A DNA stretch of 64,000 nucleotides from Allobosea sp. CRIB-10 (GTDB lineage Bacteria; Pseudomonadota; Alphaproteobacteria; Rhizobiales; Beijerinckiaceae): NCBI RefSeq assembly GCF_900112185.1, contig NZ_FOKP01000020.1, positions 1 through 64,000 on the forward strand. The letters run 5' to 3'. Position numbers and translations under genes: made by a program. Of the stretch, positions 49,953 through 59,018 are shown in pieces (the stretch's first letter is position 1; each line of letters opens with the position of its first letter). Under the pieces are notes generated by a model, which saw nothing but the letters and a program-made list of their open reading frames with translations, did not search any database and was not told the origin of the DNA.

Positions 49953-51220
49953 GCAGCCGCTCCACGGACATAGAGGTGGAAGGCGCCGTAGATCGAGGAG
50001 CGATCACGCGCCCCGAGCTCGCGGCTGCGCTCCTCCTGGTACTGCCATTGCGACAGGATCGCCTCCGGCACGCGGCCCGGCAGCAGGCGCTCGTCGGCGG
50101 CGGTGCGGAAGATCACCCGGGCACCCGGGGCGGCACTGCGGGTGATCTGCGCCCACAAGGCCGTCAAATCGGCATCGTTCATCCAGTCCTGCGCATCGAG
50201 CAGCACGAAGCCATTGCAGCTCTCGGCCGGCTGCTTCTCGAGGAAGGCGGTGATCGCGCTCTGATGATAGGAGACACGCCCGGCGCGCGCCTTCACCGCC
50301 TCGAAATGGCCGCGTTCCAGATAGGGCGGCACCGCAGCATCCGGCTCCGGCCCATAGCCGCGGCCGAAGGCCTGCCAGGCGAAATAGTTGGTCTTGAGGT
50401 CGAAGCCGCAGGCGAGCCGCTCCAGCCGGTGGCGCAGCACGGCGCGGATGCCGGCATCGCCGTCGGCGGCGAGCGCCTTGTACTGTGCCGGCGGGATCCC
50501 GAGGCCGTAGAGCGAGGCCGGCTGGCGGACCAGCCAGCGCACCAGCTTCTTGTCGAAGACCGGCGCCAGATGCCGGTCGAACAGCGCCCGCTGCTCCTCC
50601 ATCGTCTTGGCTTTCAGCATCACTCTGGGGTCGAAGCCGAGCCGGCGGGCTACGAAATGCCCGGTGCCGATGAAGCGGCCGAGCAGGCCGTAGCGGTAGA
50701 AGTTGCGGGCGAAGACCTCGATGCGACGGCGGCCGGCAAGGTTGCGGCCCTCCCAATAGGCGCGGCTAACGGCATCGAGCCGCGGCGCGATCAGGCGGTC
50801 ATAGGTCTCGACATTGGCCTTCGACTGCGCCTGCCCGAAGAAGCGGCGGAAGACCGCGTGATCGTCGATCTCGGCCAGCGCGGCGAGCTTAAGATGGCCC
50901 AGCGCGATATGGGCGCCGTTGAGGTCGATCGCGCTGATCTTCGCCGGGTCGGCGGTGAGATAGGACAGGATGTTGCAGGACCCGGAGGCGATCGCGACGA
51001 GGTGGTCGCTGGGCTGCAGCGCCAGCGCCGCCATGTCGACGACCGGGTCCTCCCAGATCTGAGGATAGACCAGCCCGGAGAAGGCGAGCGTGAACATCCG
51101 CTCCAGCACGCCGGCGCGCGACAGGGGCTTGCTGCGATGGACGGCGGTGTTGAGGCCGAGATTCGTCGTGCGCTTCACCGCGCGGATCGTCTGCGTCACG
51201 AGAGCCTCGTTTCCGCCCAT
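49949..51220 (-). CDS. btaA: BtaA (SAM:diacylglycerol 3-amino-3-carboxypropyltransferase)
   Basis: A 423-residue DUF3419 protein, BtaA, which transfers the aminocarboxypropyl group of SAM to diacylglycerol, the first step of betaine lipid (DGTS) synthesis. Key segments are FSGLVYPQIWEDPVVDMAAL, IASGSCNILSYLTADPAKIS and AIDLNGAHIALGHLKLAAL. DGTS replaces phospholipids under phosphate starvation in related bacteria. I did not find a convincing pho box upstream. It is divergent from msrB. Confidence 0.93.
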   Translation of the reverse strand: MGGNEALVTQTIRAVKRTTNLGLNTAVHRSKPLSRAGVLERMFTLAFSGLVYPQIWEDPVVDMAALALQPSDHLVAIASGSCNILSYLTADPAKISAIDLNGAHIALGHLKLAALAEIDDHAVFRRFFGQAQSKANVETYDRLIAPRLDAVSRAYWEGRNLAGRRRIEVFARNFYRYGLLGRFIGTGHFVARRLGFDPRVMLKAKTMEEQRALFDRHLAPVFDKKLVRWLVRQPASLYGLGIPPAQYKALAADGDAGIRAVLRHRLERLACGFDLKTNYFAWQAFGRGYGPEPDAAVPPYLERGHFEAVKARAGRVSYHQSAITAFLEKQPAESCNGFVLLDAQDWMNDADLTALWAQITRSAAPGARVIFRTAADERLLPGRVPEAILSQWQYQEERSRELGARDRSSIYGAFHLYVRGAAA

Positions 51221-51406
51221 TGCGATGGCGAGCCGACTAGAGGAGTCGCGTGACGGTTGGGTGACGCGGCGGGCAGCCGGAGAAGCGAGCGATCATTGCC
51301 GAACACGAACGTGAAGCACTCCATGTTGCGGAGGGCTGAAATCAGGAAGACAAATCCCCATATCACGCGCGACAATCGAACAAGAGCGCACGGAAAGGAG
51401 CCTCGC

Positions 51407-51847
51407 ATGGGCCTGATGGACATGTTCGCCAAAACGGGAAAGCCGGCAGAGCGTGAATTCCCCTTCCAGCTCAGCGACGCCGAATGGCGCCGGAAGCTGA
51501 CGCCGGAGCAGTACCAGGTGCTGCGCGGCCACGGCACCGAGCGGGCTGGCTCCTGCGCGCTGAATTTCGAGAAGCGCGCCGGCACCTTCTCTTGCGTCGG
51601 CTGCGGCCAGCCTCTGTTCAAGTCGCACAAGAAGTTCGAGAGCGGCACCGGCTGGCCGAGCTTCGACCAGCCGCTGGAGGGCGCGGTCGAGGAGAGCGAG
51701 GACTACAGCTACGGCATGCACCGGGTCGAGGTACATTGCGCCAATTGCGGCGGCCATCTCGGCCACGTCTTCCCCGACGGCCCGCCGCCGACCGGCCTGC
51801 GCTACTGCATCAACGGCGTGGCGATGGATTTCGCGCCGGACGTCTGA
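51407..51847 (+). CDS. msrB: Peptide-methionine (R)-S-oxide reductase MsrB
   Basis: A 146-residue repair enzyme for methionine-R-sulfoxide. The catalytic Cys is C134 (LRYCINGVAMDF). The zinc site has C63, C66 (FSCVGCGQPL) and C111, C114 (HCANCGGHLGHVF). The substrate pocket has SGTGWPSF. AAAGGAG precedes ATG 51407. No signal peptide is present, so it should be cytosolic. Confidence 0.95.
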   Translation: MGLMDMFAKTGKPAEREFPFQLSDAEWRRKLTPEQYQVLRGHGTERAGSCALNFEKRAGTFSCVGCGQPLFKSHKKFESGTGWPSFDQPLEGAVEESEDYSYGMHRVEVHCANCGGHLGHVFPDGPPPTGLRYCINGVAMDFAPDV

Positions 51848-51853
51848 CGGGCA

Positions 51854-53971
51854 TCAGCGCTTCGCCTCCCTGCGCCTGTCGATCAAGTCCCGGACACGCT
51901 GTGCGAAGATCTCCATCTCGAACGGCTTGGTCATGATGTGCATGCCCGGTTCGAGATGGCCATGGTTGAGCACCGCGTTCTCGGCATAGCCGGTGACGAA
52001 CAGCACTTCGAGGCCGGGACGGCGCTGGCGCGCCGCGTCGGCGAGCTGGCGGCCGTTCATGCCCCTCGGCAGCCCGACATCGGTCACGAGCAGATCGATC
52101 GGCTGCTTGCTGTCGATGATCCTCATCGCCGAAGGACCGTCATCCGCCTCGATCACGGCGTAGCCCAGCTCTTCAAGCTGCTCGACGACGAGCATTCTGA
52201 CCAAAGGCTCGTCGTCGACGACCAGGATGGTTTCTCCCCCGGCCGCCGGCGCGGGCACTACGGAATCCGTGGCGGCTTCGCCGGCTTCGACGACCTCGCC
52301 CATATGGCGCGGCAGGTAGATGCAGATCATCGTGCCCTTGCCGGGCTCCGAATAGATCCGTGCCGCACCGCCCGACTGGCCGGCGAAGCCGTAAACCATT
52401 GATAGGCCAAGTCCGGTGCCTTGCCCGATCGGCTTGGTCGTGAAGAACGGATCGAAGGCGCGCTCGACCACCTCCGCCGCCATGCCCGTACCGGTGTCGG
52501 AGACGCAGAGCGAGACGTACTGACCCGGCTTCAGGTCTCGCGCCTTTGCCGCCCGCTCGTCCATCCAGCGATTGGAGGTCTCGATCGTCAGCCGGCCCCC
52601 ATCCGGCATGGCGTCGCGCGAATTGATGCAGAGATTGAGCAGCGCGTTCTCGAGCTGGCCGGCATCTGCGAACACTGTCCACAGGCCCGCGGCGCCGACC
52701 GCCTCAATCGCGATCGTCGGGCCGACGCTGCGCGCGATCAGATCGAGCATGCCGTTGACCAGCGTATTCACATTGACCGGCCTGGGGTCGAGCGTCTGGC
52801 GCCGTGAAAAGGCGAGTAGCCGCTCGGTCAGGCTGGCGGCCCGCCGGACCGCGCTTTTTGCGCCCGTCAGGAAACGCTCGACGTCCGCGATCCGGCCCTG
52901 CGCGATCCGCGCCTGGGCCATTTCGAGGCTGCCGCCGATGCCGGCGAGAATGTTGTTGAAGTCGTGGGCGATGCCCCCGGTGAGCTGGCCGACGGCCTCC
53001 ATTTTCTGGCTCTGGCGCAGAGCCTCTTCGGCCTTCATCAGTTCGGCCGAGCGCTTTTCGACTTCCTGCTCCAGCGTCGCATTGAGCTCGGCCAATGCGA
53101 TCTCGGCTTTGCGGCGGGCGGTGATGTCCTGGAAGATGACAGCGACCTGCCTGCGGCTCGGCGGATCGATCCGGACTGCGGCAAGATCGAGGTAGCGGCC
53201 GGTCGCGACGAGCTCCTGCTGGAAGCGGATCGGCTCGCCGGTGCGCAGCACCGCCCCATAGCGCGCGACCCAGGCGTCCGCCTCGTCCGGCACCATCTCG
53301 CGCAGTTTCTGGCCGACGACATTGGGGATGCCGGCGTGGCGCTCATAGGCGGCATTGGCCTGGATGTGGACATAGTCGCTGTCCGGGCCATGTGGCCCGT
53401 CGAAGAACTCGATGATGCAGAATCCTTCATCGATGGCGTCGAACAAACCCCTGTACAGCGCCTCGCTCTCGCGCCGCGCCCGTTCCGCCAGGGTTCGCTC
53501 GGTGACATCGGCCCCCTCGATGAAGATCGCGTTGACCTTGCCATCGCTGTCGCGGAGCGGCTGGTAGACGAAATCGAGGAAGCGCTCCTGCGTCGGCCCG
53601 CCGGGCTCGGCCTGGATCACAAAGCGCGCGCCGTTCGCGGCATAGGGCACGCCGGTGCGATAGACGTCGTCGAGGATGCCCACGACACCCTGCGCAACGG
53701 CGTCCGGCAGCGCCTCCGCCACGGTGCGGCCGACGACCTCGCGATCGCCGATCAATCTGAGATAGCTCGGATTGGCGAGATCAAAACGGTGTTCTGGCCC
53801 GCGCAGCAGCGCCATGAAGGTCGGCGCCTGCTCGAACATCTGCGTCAGAATGGGGGCGATGAGGCCGGCGTCGCTGTGCACGTCGATCGTTCCGCAAATG
53901 TCGGGGCAGGGATGCTCCGACACGACAGAATGCGCGGCGGCGGCAGCTGGTTCCTTCGCACGCGGGCGCAA
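51854..53971 (-). CDS. PAS-containing hybrid sensor histidine kinase
   Basis: A 705-residue cytosolic hybrid kinase with no membrane helix. Two PAS domains (about residues 35-165, ending VNAIFIEGADVTERTLAERA, and 170-290, ending VAVIFQDITARRKAEIALAE) lead through a short coiled coil to HisKA (QLTGGIAHDFNNILAGIGGS, phospho-His about residue 345). The HATPase follows (GQGTGLGLSMVYGFAGQSGG), and a C-terminal receiver (ILVVDDEPLVRMLVVEQLEE, phospho-Asp in LLVTDVGLPRG). The N-terminal start is uncertain: position 53971 is a TTG without a clear ribosome site. The signal is unknown. Confidence 0.9.
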   Translation of the reverse strand: MRPRAKEPAAAAAHSVVSEHPCPDICGTIDVHSDAGLIAPILTQMFEQAPTFMALLRGPEHRFDLANPSYLRLIGDREVVGRTVAEALPDAVAQGVVGILDDVYRTGVPYAANGARFVIQAEPGGPTQERFLDFVYQPLRDSDGKVNAIFIEGADVTERTLAERARRESEALYRGLFDAIDEGFCIIEFFDGPHGPDSDYVHIQANAAYERHAGIPNVVGQKLREMVPDEADAWVARYGAVLRTGEPIRFQQELVATGRYLDLAAVRIDPPSRRQVAVIFQDITARRKAEIALAELNATLEQEVEKRSAELMKAEEALRQSQKMEAVGQLTGGIAHDFNNILAGIGGSLEMAQARIAQGRIADVERFLTGAKSAVRRAASLTERLLAFSRRQTLDPRPVNVNTLVNGMLDLIARSVGPTIAIEAVGAAGLWTVFADAGQLENALLNLCINSRDAMPDGGRLTIETSNRWMDERAAKARDLKPGQYVSLCVSDTGTGMAAEVVERAFDPFFTTKPIGQGTGLGLSMVYGFAGQSGGAARIYSEPGKGTMICIYLPRHMGEVVEAGEAATDSVVPAPAAGGETILVVDDEPLVRMLVVEQLEELGYAVIEADDGPSAMRIIDSKQPIDLLVTDVGLPRGMNGRQLADAARQRRPGLEVLFVTGYAENAVLNHGHLEPGMHIMTKPFEMEIFAQRVRDLIDRRREAKR

Positions 53972-54000
53972 TCGAGGAAAGGTCGATCTGTCCGCCTCCG

Positions 54001-55653
54001 TCAGACCTCCGGCACCGCCCTTCTGGCCAGCGTCACCGCATCGACCGCCAGCGGCAGGTCGCCGAACTGCCCGGACCAGTGCCCGCCGAGCCGCGTCGCG
54101 ACGAAGGCGTCCGCCACCGCATGCGGCGCATGGCGGATCAGCAGCGCACCCTGCAGCATCAGCGCCAGACGCTCGGTCAGCAGCCGGGCCTGGCCTTCAT
54201 GCCGGATGAGATCTTGCAAATCGTTCTCCAGCGCCTGCAGCGCCGCGTCATAGCGCCGGTCCTGCCCGGAGACCGCGTGCAGTTCCGCTCGCAGCGCCTG
54301 CAGCGAGCCCGGCTCGCGCTCGAGCGAGCGCAACACGTCGAGGCAGATGACGTTGCCCGAGCCTTCCCAGACCGAGTTGAGCGGCGCCTCGCGATAATGC
54401 CGCGCCATCGGGTTCTCCTCGATGAAGCCGTTGCCGCCATGGCATTCGAGCGCCTCGACGACGACCGCCGGCGTGCGCTTCGCCACCCAGTATTTCGCCA
54501 GCGGCGCGCCGATCCGAGCCAGCAGCTTCTCGCTCTCGGACTGCTCCTGCCGGTCGACCGCGGCGAAGAGCCGGAAGGCGAGCCAGGCCGCGGCCTCCGC
54601 CTCGATCGCGAGATCGGCGAGGACGTTCTGCATGATCGGCTGGTCGATCAAGAGGCGCTGGAAGGCGGTGCGGTGCTGGGCGTGATGGCCGGCGAGCATC
54701 ACCGCCTGACGCATCAGGCCGGCCGAAGCCGCAGCGATATCGAGCCGGGTATTGTGGTTCATCGACAGGCTGGTGCGCAGACCTCGGCCGGGATCGCCGA
54801 GCATATGGCCGATCGCACCGCGGAATTCGACCTCGGAGGAGGCGTTCGAGCGGTTGCCGCATTTGTCCTTGAGGCGCTGGATCGCGATCCCGTTGCGCTC
54901 GCCATCCTGCCGCCAGCCCGGCACGACGAAGCAGGAGATGCCCTCCTCATGGCGCGCCAGCGTCAGGAAGACGTCGGAATGCGGCACCGAGAAGAACCAT
55001 TTGCTCCCATGCAGCGAATAGGTGCCGTCGCGATTGTCATAGGCGATGGTCTGGGTCTGGCGCAGATCCGAGCCGCCCTGCGTCTCGGTCATCGCCATGC
55101 CGACGGTCGCGCCCGCCTTGCCGGCGGCGGGTCCCTGGCTCTTGTCGTAGCTCTTCGAGGAGATTAGCGCGCCCCATTCCGCCCAGCGCGCCCGGTCCTG
55201 CTTCAGCACCGGGATCGCCGAATAGGTCATCGAGATCGGGCAGCAGATGCCGCTCTCGCAGCCATACCAGAGATATTGCAGGGCGGCCCGCGCCACCTGC
55301 GCCCCCGGCCCCGGCCTGTTCCAGGCGAGCGCATGCGTCTCCTGCCCGATGGCGCGGGCCATCAGCGCGTGCCAGGCCGGGTGGAACTCGATCTGGTCGA
55401 TGCGATTGCCGAAGCGGTCATGGCTGCGCAGTTCCGGCCCGTGCCGGTTGGCGAGCCGCGCCATCTCGATCGTCTCGGCCGCGCCCACCGTCCGCCCGGC
55501 CTCGTGCAAACGCTCATCGGCCCAGCCGGCATCGAAGGCCGCGATCGCCGCCTTCAGCACGGGATCGGCGGCATAGGCGTCGTAATCGGCCAGCGGCGGC
55601 ACCTGGTTGGTGACATGGTGGGCCTGCCCCGGCGCTGATCCTGCTGACGGCAT
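54001..55653 (-). CDS. aidB: AidB-like acyl-CoA dehydrogenase family protein
   Basis: A 550-residue flavoprotein of the acyl-CoA dehydrogenase superfamily, AidB branch. The long N-terminal region (VTNQVPPLADYDAYAADPVL), GMAMTETQGGSDLRQTQTIA, the IQRLKDKCGNRSNASSEVEF segment and ECHGGNGFIEENPMARHYRE with NSVWEGSGNVICLDVLR are AidB-like. In E. coli AidB is an Ada-regulated alkylation-response protein that binds DNA; its enzymatic role is unclear. AGGAGCGACC precedes ATG 55653. Confidence 0.9.
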   Translation of the reverse strand: MPSAGSAPGQAHHVTNQVPPLADYDAYAADPVLKAAIAAFDAGWADERLHEAGRTVGAAETIEMARLANRHGPELRSHDRFGNRIDQIEFHPAWHALMARAIGQETHALAWNRPGPGAQVARAALQYLWYGCESGICCPISMTYSAIPVLKQDRARWAEWGALISSKSYDKSQGPAAGKAGATVGMAMTETQGGSDLRQTQTIAYDNRDGTYSLHGSKWFFSVPHSDVFLTLARHEEGISCFVVPGWRQDGERNGIAIQRLKDKCGNRSNASSEVEFRGAIGHMLGDPGRGLRTSLSMNHNTRLDIAAASAGLMRQAVMLAGHHAQHRTAFQRLLIDQPIMQNVLADLAIEAEAAAWLAFRLFAAVDRQEQSESEKLLARIGAPLAKYWVAKRTPAVVVEALECHGGNGFIEENPMARHYREAPLNSVWEGSGNVICLDVLRSLEREPGSLQALRAELHAVSGQDRRYDAALQALENDLQDLIRHEGQARLLTERLALMLQGALLIRHAPHAVADAFVATRLGGHWSGQFGDLPLAVDAVTLARRAVPEV

Positions 55654-55681
55654 CGGTCGCTCCTGCGATCTAGACTCTCTC

Positions 55682-55805
55682 AGCCCTCATCCTGAGGAGC
55701 CATTTCGTCAGAAATGGCGTCTCGAAGGATGCTTCAGATGCCTTCCGAACCTCCTAGAGCATCCTTCGAGACGCGGGCTGAAGCCCGCTCCTCAGGATGA
55801 GGGCT
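55682..55805. repeat. Palindromic intergenic repeat F (AGCCCTCATCCTGAGGAGC)
   Basis: The 19-base arms at 55682-55700 and 55787-55805 are perfect inverted copies. An inner pair around GTCTCGAAGGATGC and GCATCCTTCGAGAC completes a long hairpin. From memory, CCCTCATCCTGAGGAGC-type elements are abundant in Hyphomicrobiales genomes. It separates aidB from uvrD. Confidence 0.85.
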
Positions 55806-55909
55806 CAGGAAATCGGGCGATCATGCTGCCGTCCACATCCTGATCCAGCAATCCCCCGCGCGACACCCTATATTGACCGCAGAACGAATCACGATCGAGC
55901 AGCGTCAAC

Positions 55910-58276
55910 TTGTCCGATAGCACCACCTCCGCCCCCCTGCCCCGTCCCGGCGGCCTCGCATCGCGCGCGGCCGCGCAGCCGGCAGCCGGCTATCTGCAGG
56001 GGCTCAACCCGGAGCAGCGCCAGGCGGTCGAGGCGACCGACGGCCCCGTGCTGGTGCTGGCCGGCGCCGGCACCGGCAAGACCCGCGTCCTCACGACCCG
56101 CATCGCCCATCTGATCGCGACCGGCCGCGCCTATCCCTCGCAGATCCTCTCGGTGACCTTCACCAACAAGGCGGCGCGCGAGATGAAGGAGCGCGTCGCG
56201 AACCTCGTCGGCCCGGTCGCCGAGGGCATGCCCTGGCTCGGCACCTTCCACTCGATCTCGGCCAAGCTCCTGCGCCGCCATGCCGAATTGGTCGATCTGC
56301 GCTCCGATTTCACCATCCTCGACACCGACGACCAGATTCGCCTGATGAAGCAGGTGATCCAGGCGGAGGGGATCGACGAGAAGCGCTGGCCCGGCCGGAT
56401 GCTGGCCGGCTTCATCGATAGCTGGAAGAACCGTGGGCTCGCGCCCAAGGACGTGCCGCCGGGCGAAGCCGGCGTCTTCGCCTCCGGCAAGGGCGGCAAG
56501 CTCTACGCCGCCTATCAGGAGCGCCTGAAGACGCTGAACGCCGTCGATTTCGGCGACCTGCTGCTGCACTGCCTGACGCTGTTCCGCGAGCATCCGGAAT
56601 TGCTGGCGAGCTATCACGAGCGCTTCCGCTACATCCTCGTCGACGAGTACCAGGATACCAACGTCGCCCAGTATCTCTGGCTGCGCCTTTTGGCGCAGGG
56701 CCGGCGCAACATCGCCTGCGTCGGCGACGACGACCAGTCGATCTATGGCTGGCGCGGCGCCGAGGTCGACAACATCCTGCGCTTCGAACACGATTTTCCG
56801 GGTGCGACCGTGGTCCGGCTCGAGCGCAATTACCGCTCCACCGGCCATATCCTCGCCACCGCCGCCAAGCTGATCGCCCGCAACGAGGGCCGCCTCGGCA
56901 AGACCCTGCGCACAGAGGACGAGGCCGGCGAGAAGGTCACCATCACCGGCGCCTGGGACAGCCAGGAGGAGGCCCGCCTGATCTCGGACGAGATCGAGGC
57001 GATGCAGTCGAGGGGCGAGAACCTCTCCGAAGTCGCGATCCTCGTCCGCATCTCCGCCCAGATGCGCGAGATGGAGGAGCGGCTCATCCATGTCGGCGTG
57101 CCCTATCGCGTCATCGGCGGCCCGCGCTTCTACGAGCGCGCCGAGATCCGCGACGCCATGGCTTATCTGCGCTGCGTGGTGAGCCCGACCGACGACCTCG
57201 CCTTCGAGCGCATCGTCAACGTGCCCAAGCGCGGCCTCGGCGACGCCACCATCCAGCTCCTGCACAACCATGCGCGCGCCACCGGCTTCTCGCTGATGCA
57301 ATCGGCACGGGCGGTGGTCGAGACCGAGGAACTGAAGCCCAAGGCCCGCACCGCCTTGCGCGAGCTGGTCGAGGCCTTCGCCCGCTGGCAGGCCAAGGCC
57401 GAGGCGATGCCGCAGGGCGAGCTCGCCGAGCTTGTGCTGGAAGAGAGCGGCTACACCGAAATGTGGCAGAAGGACCGCTCGGCCGACGCCGCCGGGCGCC
57501 TCGAGAACCTCAAGGAGCTGGTGCGCTCGCTCGACGAGTTCCCGGACCTGCCTTCCTTCCTCGAGCACGTCTCGCTGGTGATGGATGCCGATAGCGGCGA
57601 TGGCGGAGCCCGCGTCTCGATCATGACGCTGCATGCCGCCAAGGGGCTGGAGTTCGACACCGTCTTCCTGCCCGGCTGGGAGGAAGGGCTGTTCCCGAGC
57701 CAGCGCGCCCTCGACGAGAACGGCCGCGCCGGGCTGGAGGAGGAGCGCCGCCTCGCCCATGTCGGCCTGACCCGGGCCCGCAAGCGCCTCAAGCTCTATT
57801 TCGCCTCGAACCGCCGCATCCACGGTCTCTGGCAGTCGAGCTTGCCGTCGCGCTTCATCGATGAACTGCCGGAGGACCATGTCGAGGTCGTCCAGGCGCC
57901 CACGGCCTACGGCCAGGGCGGCTACGGCGCATCGCGCTTCGAGCGCATGGAAAGCTTCGGCTCATCCTACCAGACGCCGGGCTGGCAGCGCGCCCAGGAG
58001 AACAAGGCGAAGTTCAACTCGGGCGGAGGCTCCGGCTTCTCCGACGCCGGCCAGCGTGGCTTCGGTTCAGGCCGCCAGCGCGGCCCGATGCTGATCGAGG
58101 GCGAGCTGACGGCGAAATCGACGGGAAGCTCCGCTTATGATCCCGGCGCCCGCGTCTTCCACGTCAAGTTCGGCCCCGGCTCGGTCGCCAGCGTCGACGG
58201 CAACAAGCTGACGGTGGATTTCGACAAGGCCGGTCGGAAGATGGTGCTAGACTCATTCGTTCAGAAGGCGGTGTAG
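55910..58276 (+). CDS. uvrD: UvrD/PcrA family ATP-dependent DNA helicase
   Basis: A 788-residue superfamily 1A helicase (3' to 5') of the nucleotide excision and mismatch repair pathways. Motif I is AGAGTGKTRVLTTRI (residues 51-65), motif II is ILVDEYQDTN, motif III is CVGDDDQSIYGWRGAE, and motif VI is LAHVGLTRARKRL. The C-terminal 100 residues, Gly/Ser-rich then VKFGPGSVASVDGNKLTVDF, are a Tudor-like tail as in PcrA. The start is TTG at 55910; TATATT about 37 bases upstream may be the -10. Confidence 0.95.
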   Translation: MSDSTTSAPLPRPGGLASRAAAQPAAGYLQGLNPEQRQAVEATDGPVLVLAGAGTGKTRVLTTRIAHLIATGRAYPSQILSVTFTNKAAREMKERVANLVGPVAEGMPWLGTFHSISAKLLRRHAELVDLRSDFTILDTDDQIRLMKQVIQAEGIDEKRWPGRMLAGFIDSWKNRGLAPKDVPPGEAGVFASGKGGKLYAAYQERLKTLNAVDFGDLLLHCLTLFREHPELLASYHERFRYILVDEYQDTNVAQYLWLRLLAQGRRNIACVGDDDQSIYGWRGAEVDNILRFEHDFPGATVVRLERNYRSTGHILATAAKLIARNEGRLGKTLRTEDEAGEKVTITGAWDSQEEARLISDEIEAMQSRGENLSEVAILVRISAQMREMEERLIHVGVPYRVIGGPRFYERAEIRDAMAYLRCVVSPTDDLAFERIVNVPKRGLGDATIQLLHNHARATGFSLMQSARAVVETEELKPKARTALRELVEAFARWQAKAEAMPQGELAELVLEESGYTEMWQKDRSADAAGRLENLKELVRSLDEFPDLPSFLEHVSLVMDADSGDGGARVSIMTLHAAKGLEFDTVFLPGWEEGLFPSQRALDENGRAGLEEERRLAHVGLTRARKRLKLYFASNRRIHGLWQSSLPSRFIDELPEDHVEVVQAPTAYGQGGYGASRFERMESFGSSYQTPGWQRAQENKAKFNSGGGSGFSDAGQRGFGSGRQRGPMLIEGELTAKSTGSSAYDPGARVFHVKFGPGSVASVDGNKLTVDFDKAGRKMVLDSFVQKAV

Positions 58277-58467
58277 GTAAGGTCGAATGGGTCATTCTGA
58301 TCGCACAAAACAAAATAAGAAATATCAATAACTTAGCAGATAAAGCAATTTATTCACAGCGAATCAGTGCTCACGCCACATGATGCAGCGCATAAAATAT
58401 CAATATTTTCAAATGGTTAGAGAGATACCCCTTTCACTATTCGATTTGTTCGGAGCCAACCTAGCTT
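58277..58467. other. AT-rich intergenic stretch before hicAB
   Basis: This region is visibly richer in A and T than the rest of the window (for example AAAATATCAATATTTTCAAA). I find no convincing gene in either direction. It contains the palindromic core AATATTTT/AAAATAT. It probably entered with the HicAB module and may contain its promoter. Confidence 0.5.
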
Positions 58468-58512
58468 ACCTATAAATAGATAGGTGCTTTTTGATTCGTT
58501 CGAGGCACCTAT
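58468..58512 (+). promoter_or_regulatory. Dyads and start-codon hairpin of hicAB
   Basis: ACCTAT (58468-58473) and ATAGGT (58480-58485) form a dyad six bases apart, a likely operator. ATAGGTGC (58480-58487) is also a perfect inverted copy of GCACCTAT (58505-58512), which lies between the GAGG ribosome site and the hicA ATG at 58511. In mRNA this second pairing would hide the hicA start. Confidence 0.6.
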
Positions 58513-58705
58513 GCTCAACAACAGCAGCGACCTCATTCGCCGCCTCGAACGCGAGGGCTGGGAATGCGTGCGCATCGCCGGCTCGCACCATGTCTTCAAA
58601 AAGCCCGGCGTCCATGACAATATCTCGGTGCCGCATCCGAAGAAGGCGCTCGGACCCGGTCTCGTGCTGAAGATTTACAAACAGGCAGGCTGGCCGCGCG
58701 ATTGA
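58511..58705 (+). CDS. hicA: HicA family mRNA interferase toxin
   Basis: A 64-residue dsRBD-fold toxin. The catalytic His lies in GSHHVFKKPG (residues 24-33). The N-terminus SDLIRRLEREGWECVRIAGS and the end VLKIYKQAGW are typical. HicA cleaves mRNA when free of HicB. GAGG stands five bases before the ATG. hicB follows after 1 base. Confidence 0.92.
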   Translation: MLNNSSDLIRRLEREGWECVRIAGSHHVFKKPGVHDNISVPHPKKALGPGLVLKIYKQAGWPRD

Positions 58706-58706
58706 G

Positions 58707-59003
58707 ATGACCCACTACGTCGCCATCATCGAGGACGCCGGTCCCGACCACGCCGTCGGCGTCTGGTTTCCGGATCTGCCCGGCTGCTTCTCGGCCGGCG
58801 ATACGCTGGACGAGGCCATGGCGAATGCGCCCGAGGCGCTCGCGCTCTGGATCGAGTCGATGGTCGAGGACGGCAAGACGATCCCGCGCGCTCGCGCACC
58901 CAGTGAATTGAAGGCCGATCCCGAGACGGCAGCCGATATGGCGGCTCATACCATAGCGCTCATTCCAGCACCGAGCCTCGCCTTCCAGCCAGCGGCGGAA
59001 TAG
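58707..59003 (+). CDS. hicB: HicB family antitoxin (short form)
   Basis: A 98-residue HicB with the partial RNase H-like fold (MTHYVAIIEDAGPDHAVGVW, then FPDLPGCFSAGDTLDEAMAN). It ends soon after ALIPAPSLAFQPAAE. I see no C-terminal ribbon-helix-helix or HTH, which many HicB proteins use to bind the operator. A palindromic repeat begins 16 bases after its stop, so C-terminal loss is possible. Confidence 0.88.
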   Translation: MTHYVAIIEDAGPDHAVGVWFPDLPGCFSAGDTLDEAMANAPEALALWIESMVEDGKTIPRARAPSELKADPETAADMAAHTIALIPAPSLAFQPAAE

Positions 59004-59018
59004 GCGCCAGAACCTCGC

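Noticed and set aside
55889..57880. A 663-codon minus-strand frame opposite uvrD
   Set aside because: uvrD shows all helicase motifs on the plus strand. The antisense frame is Leu/Ala/Gly/Arg-rich with no recognisable domain.
58377..58620. A 67-codon minus-strand frame in the AT-rich gap and hicA
   Set aside because: It is antisense to hicA, which has a clear family match, and has no ribosome site.
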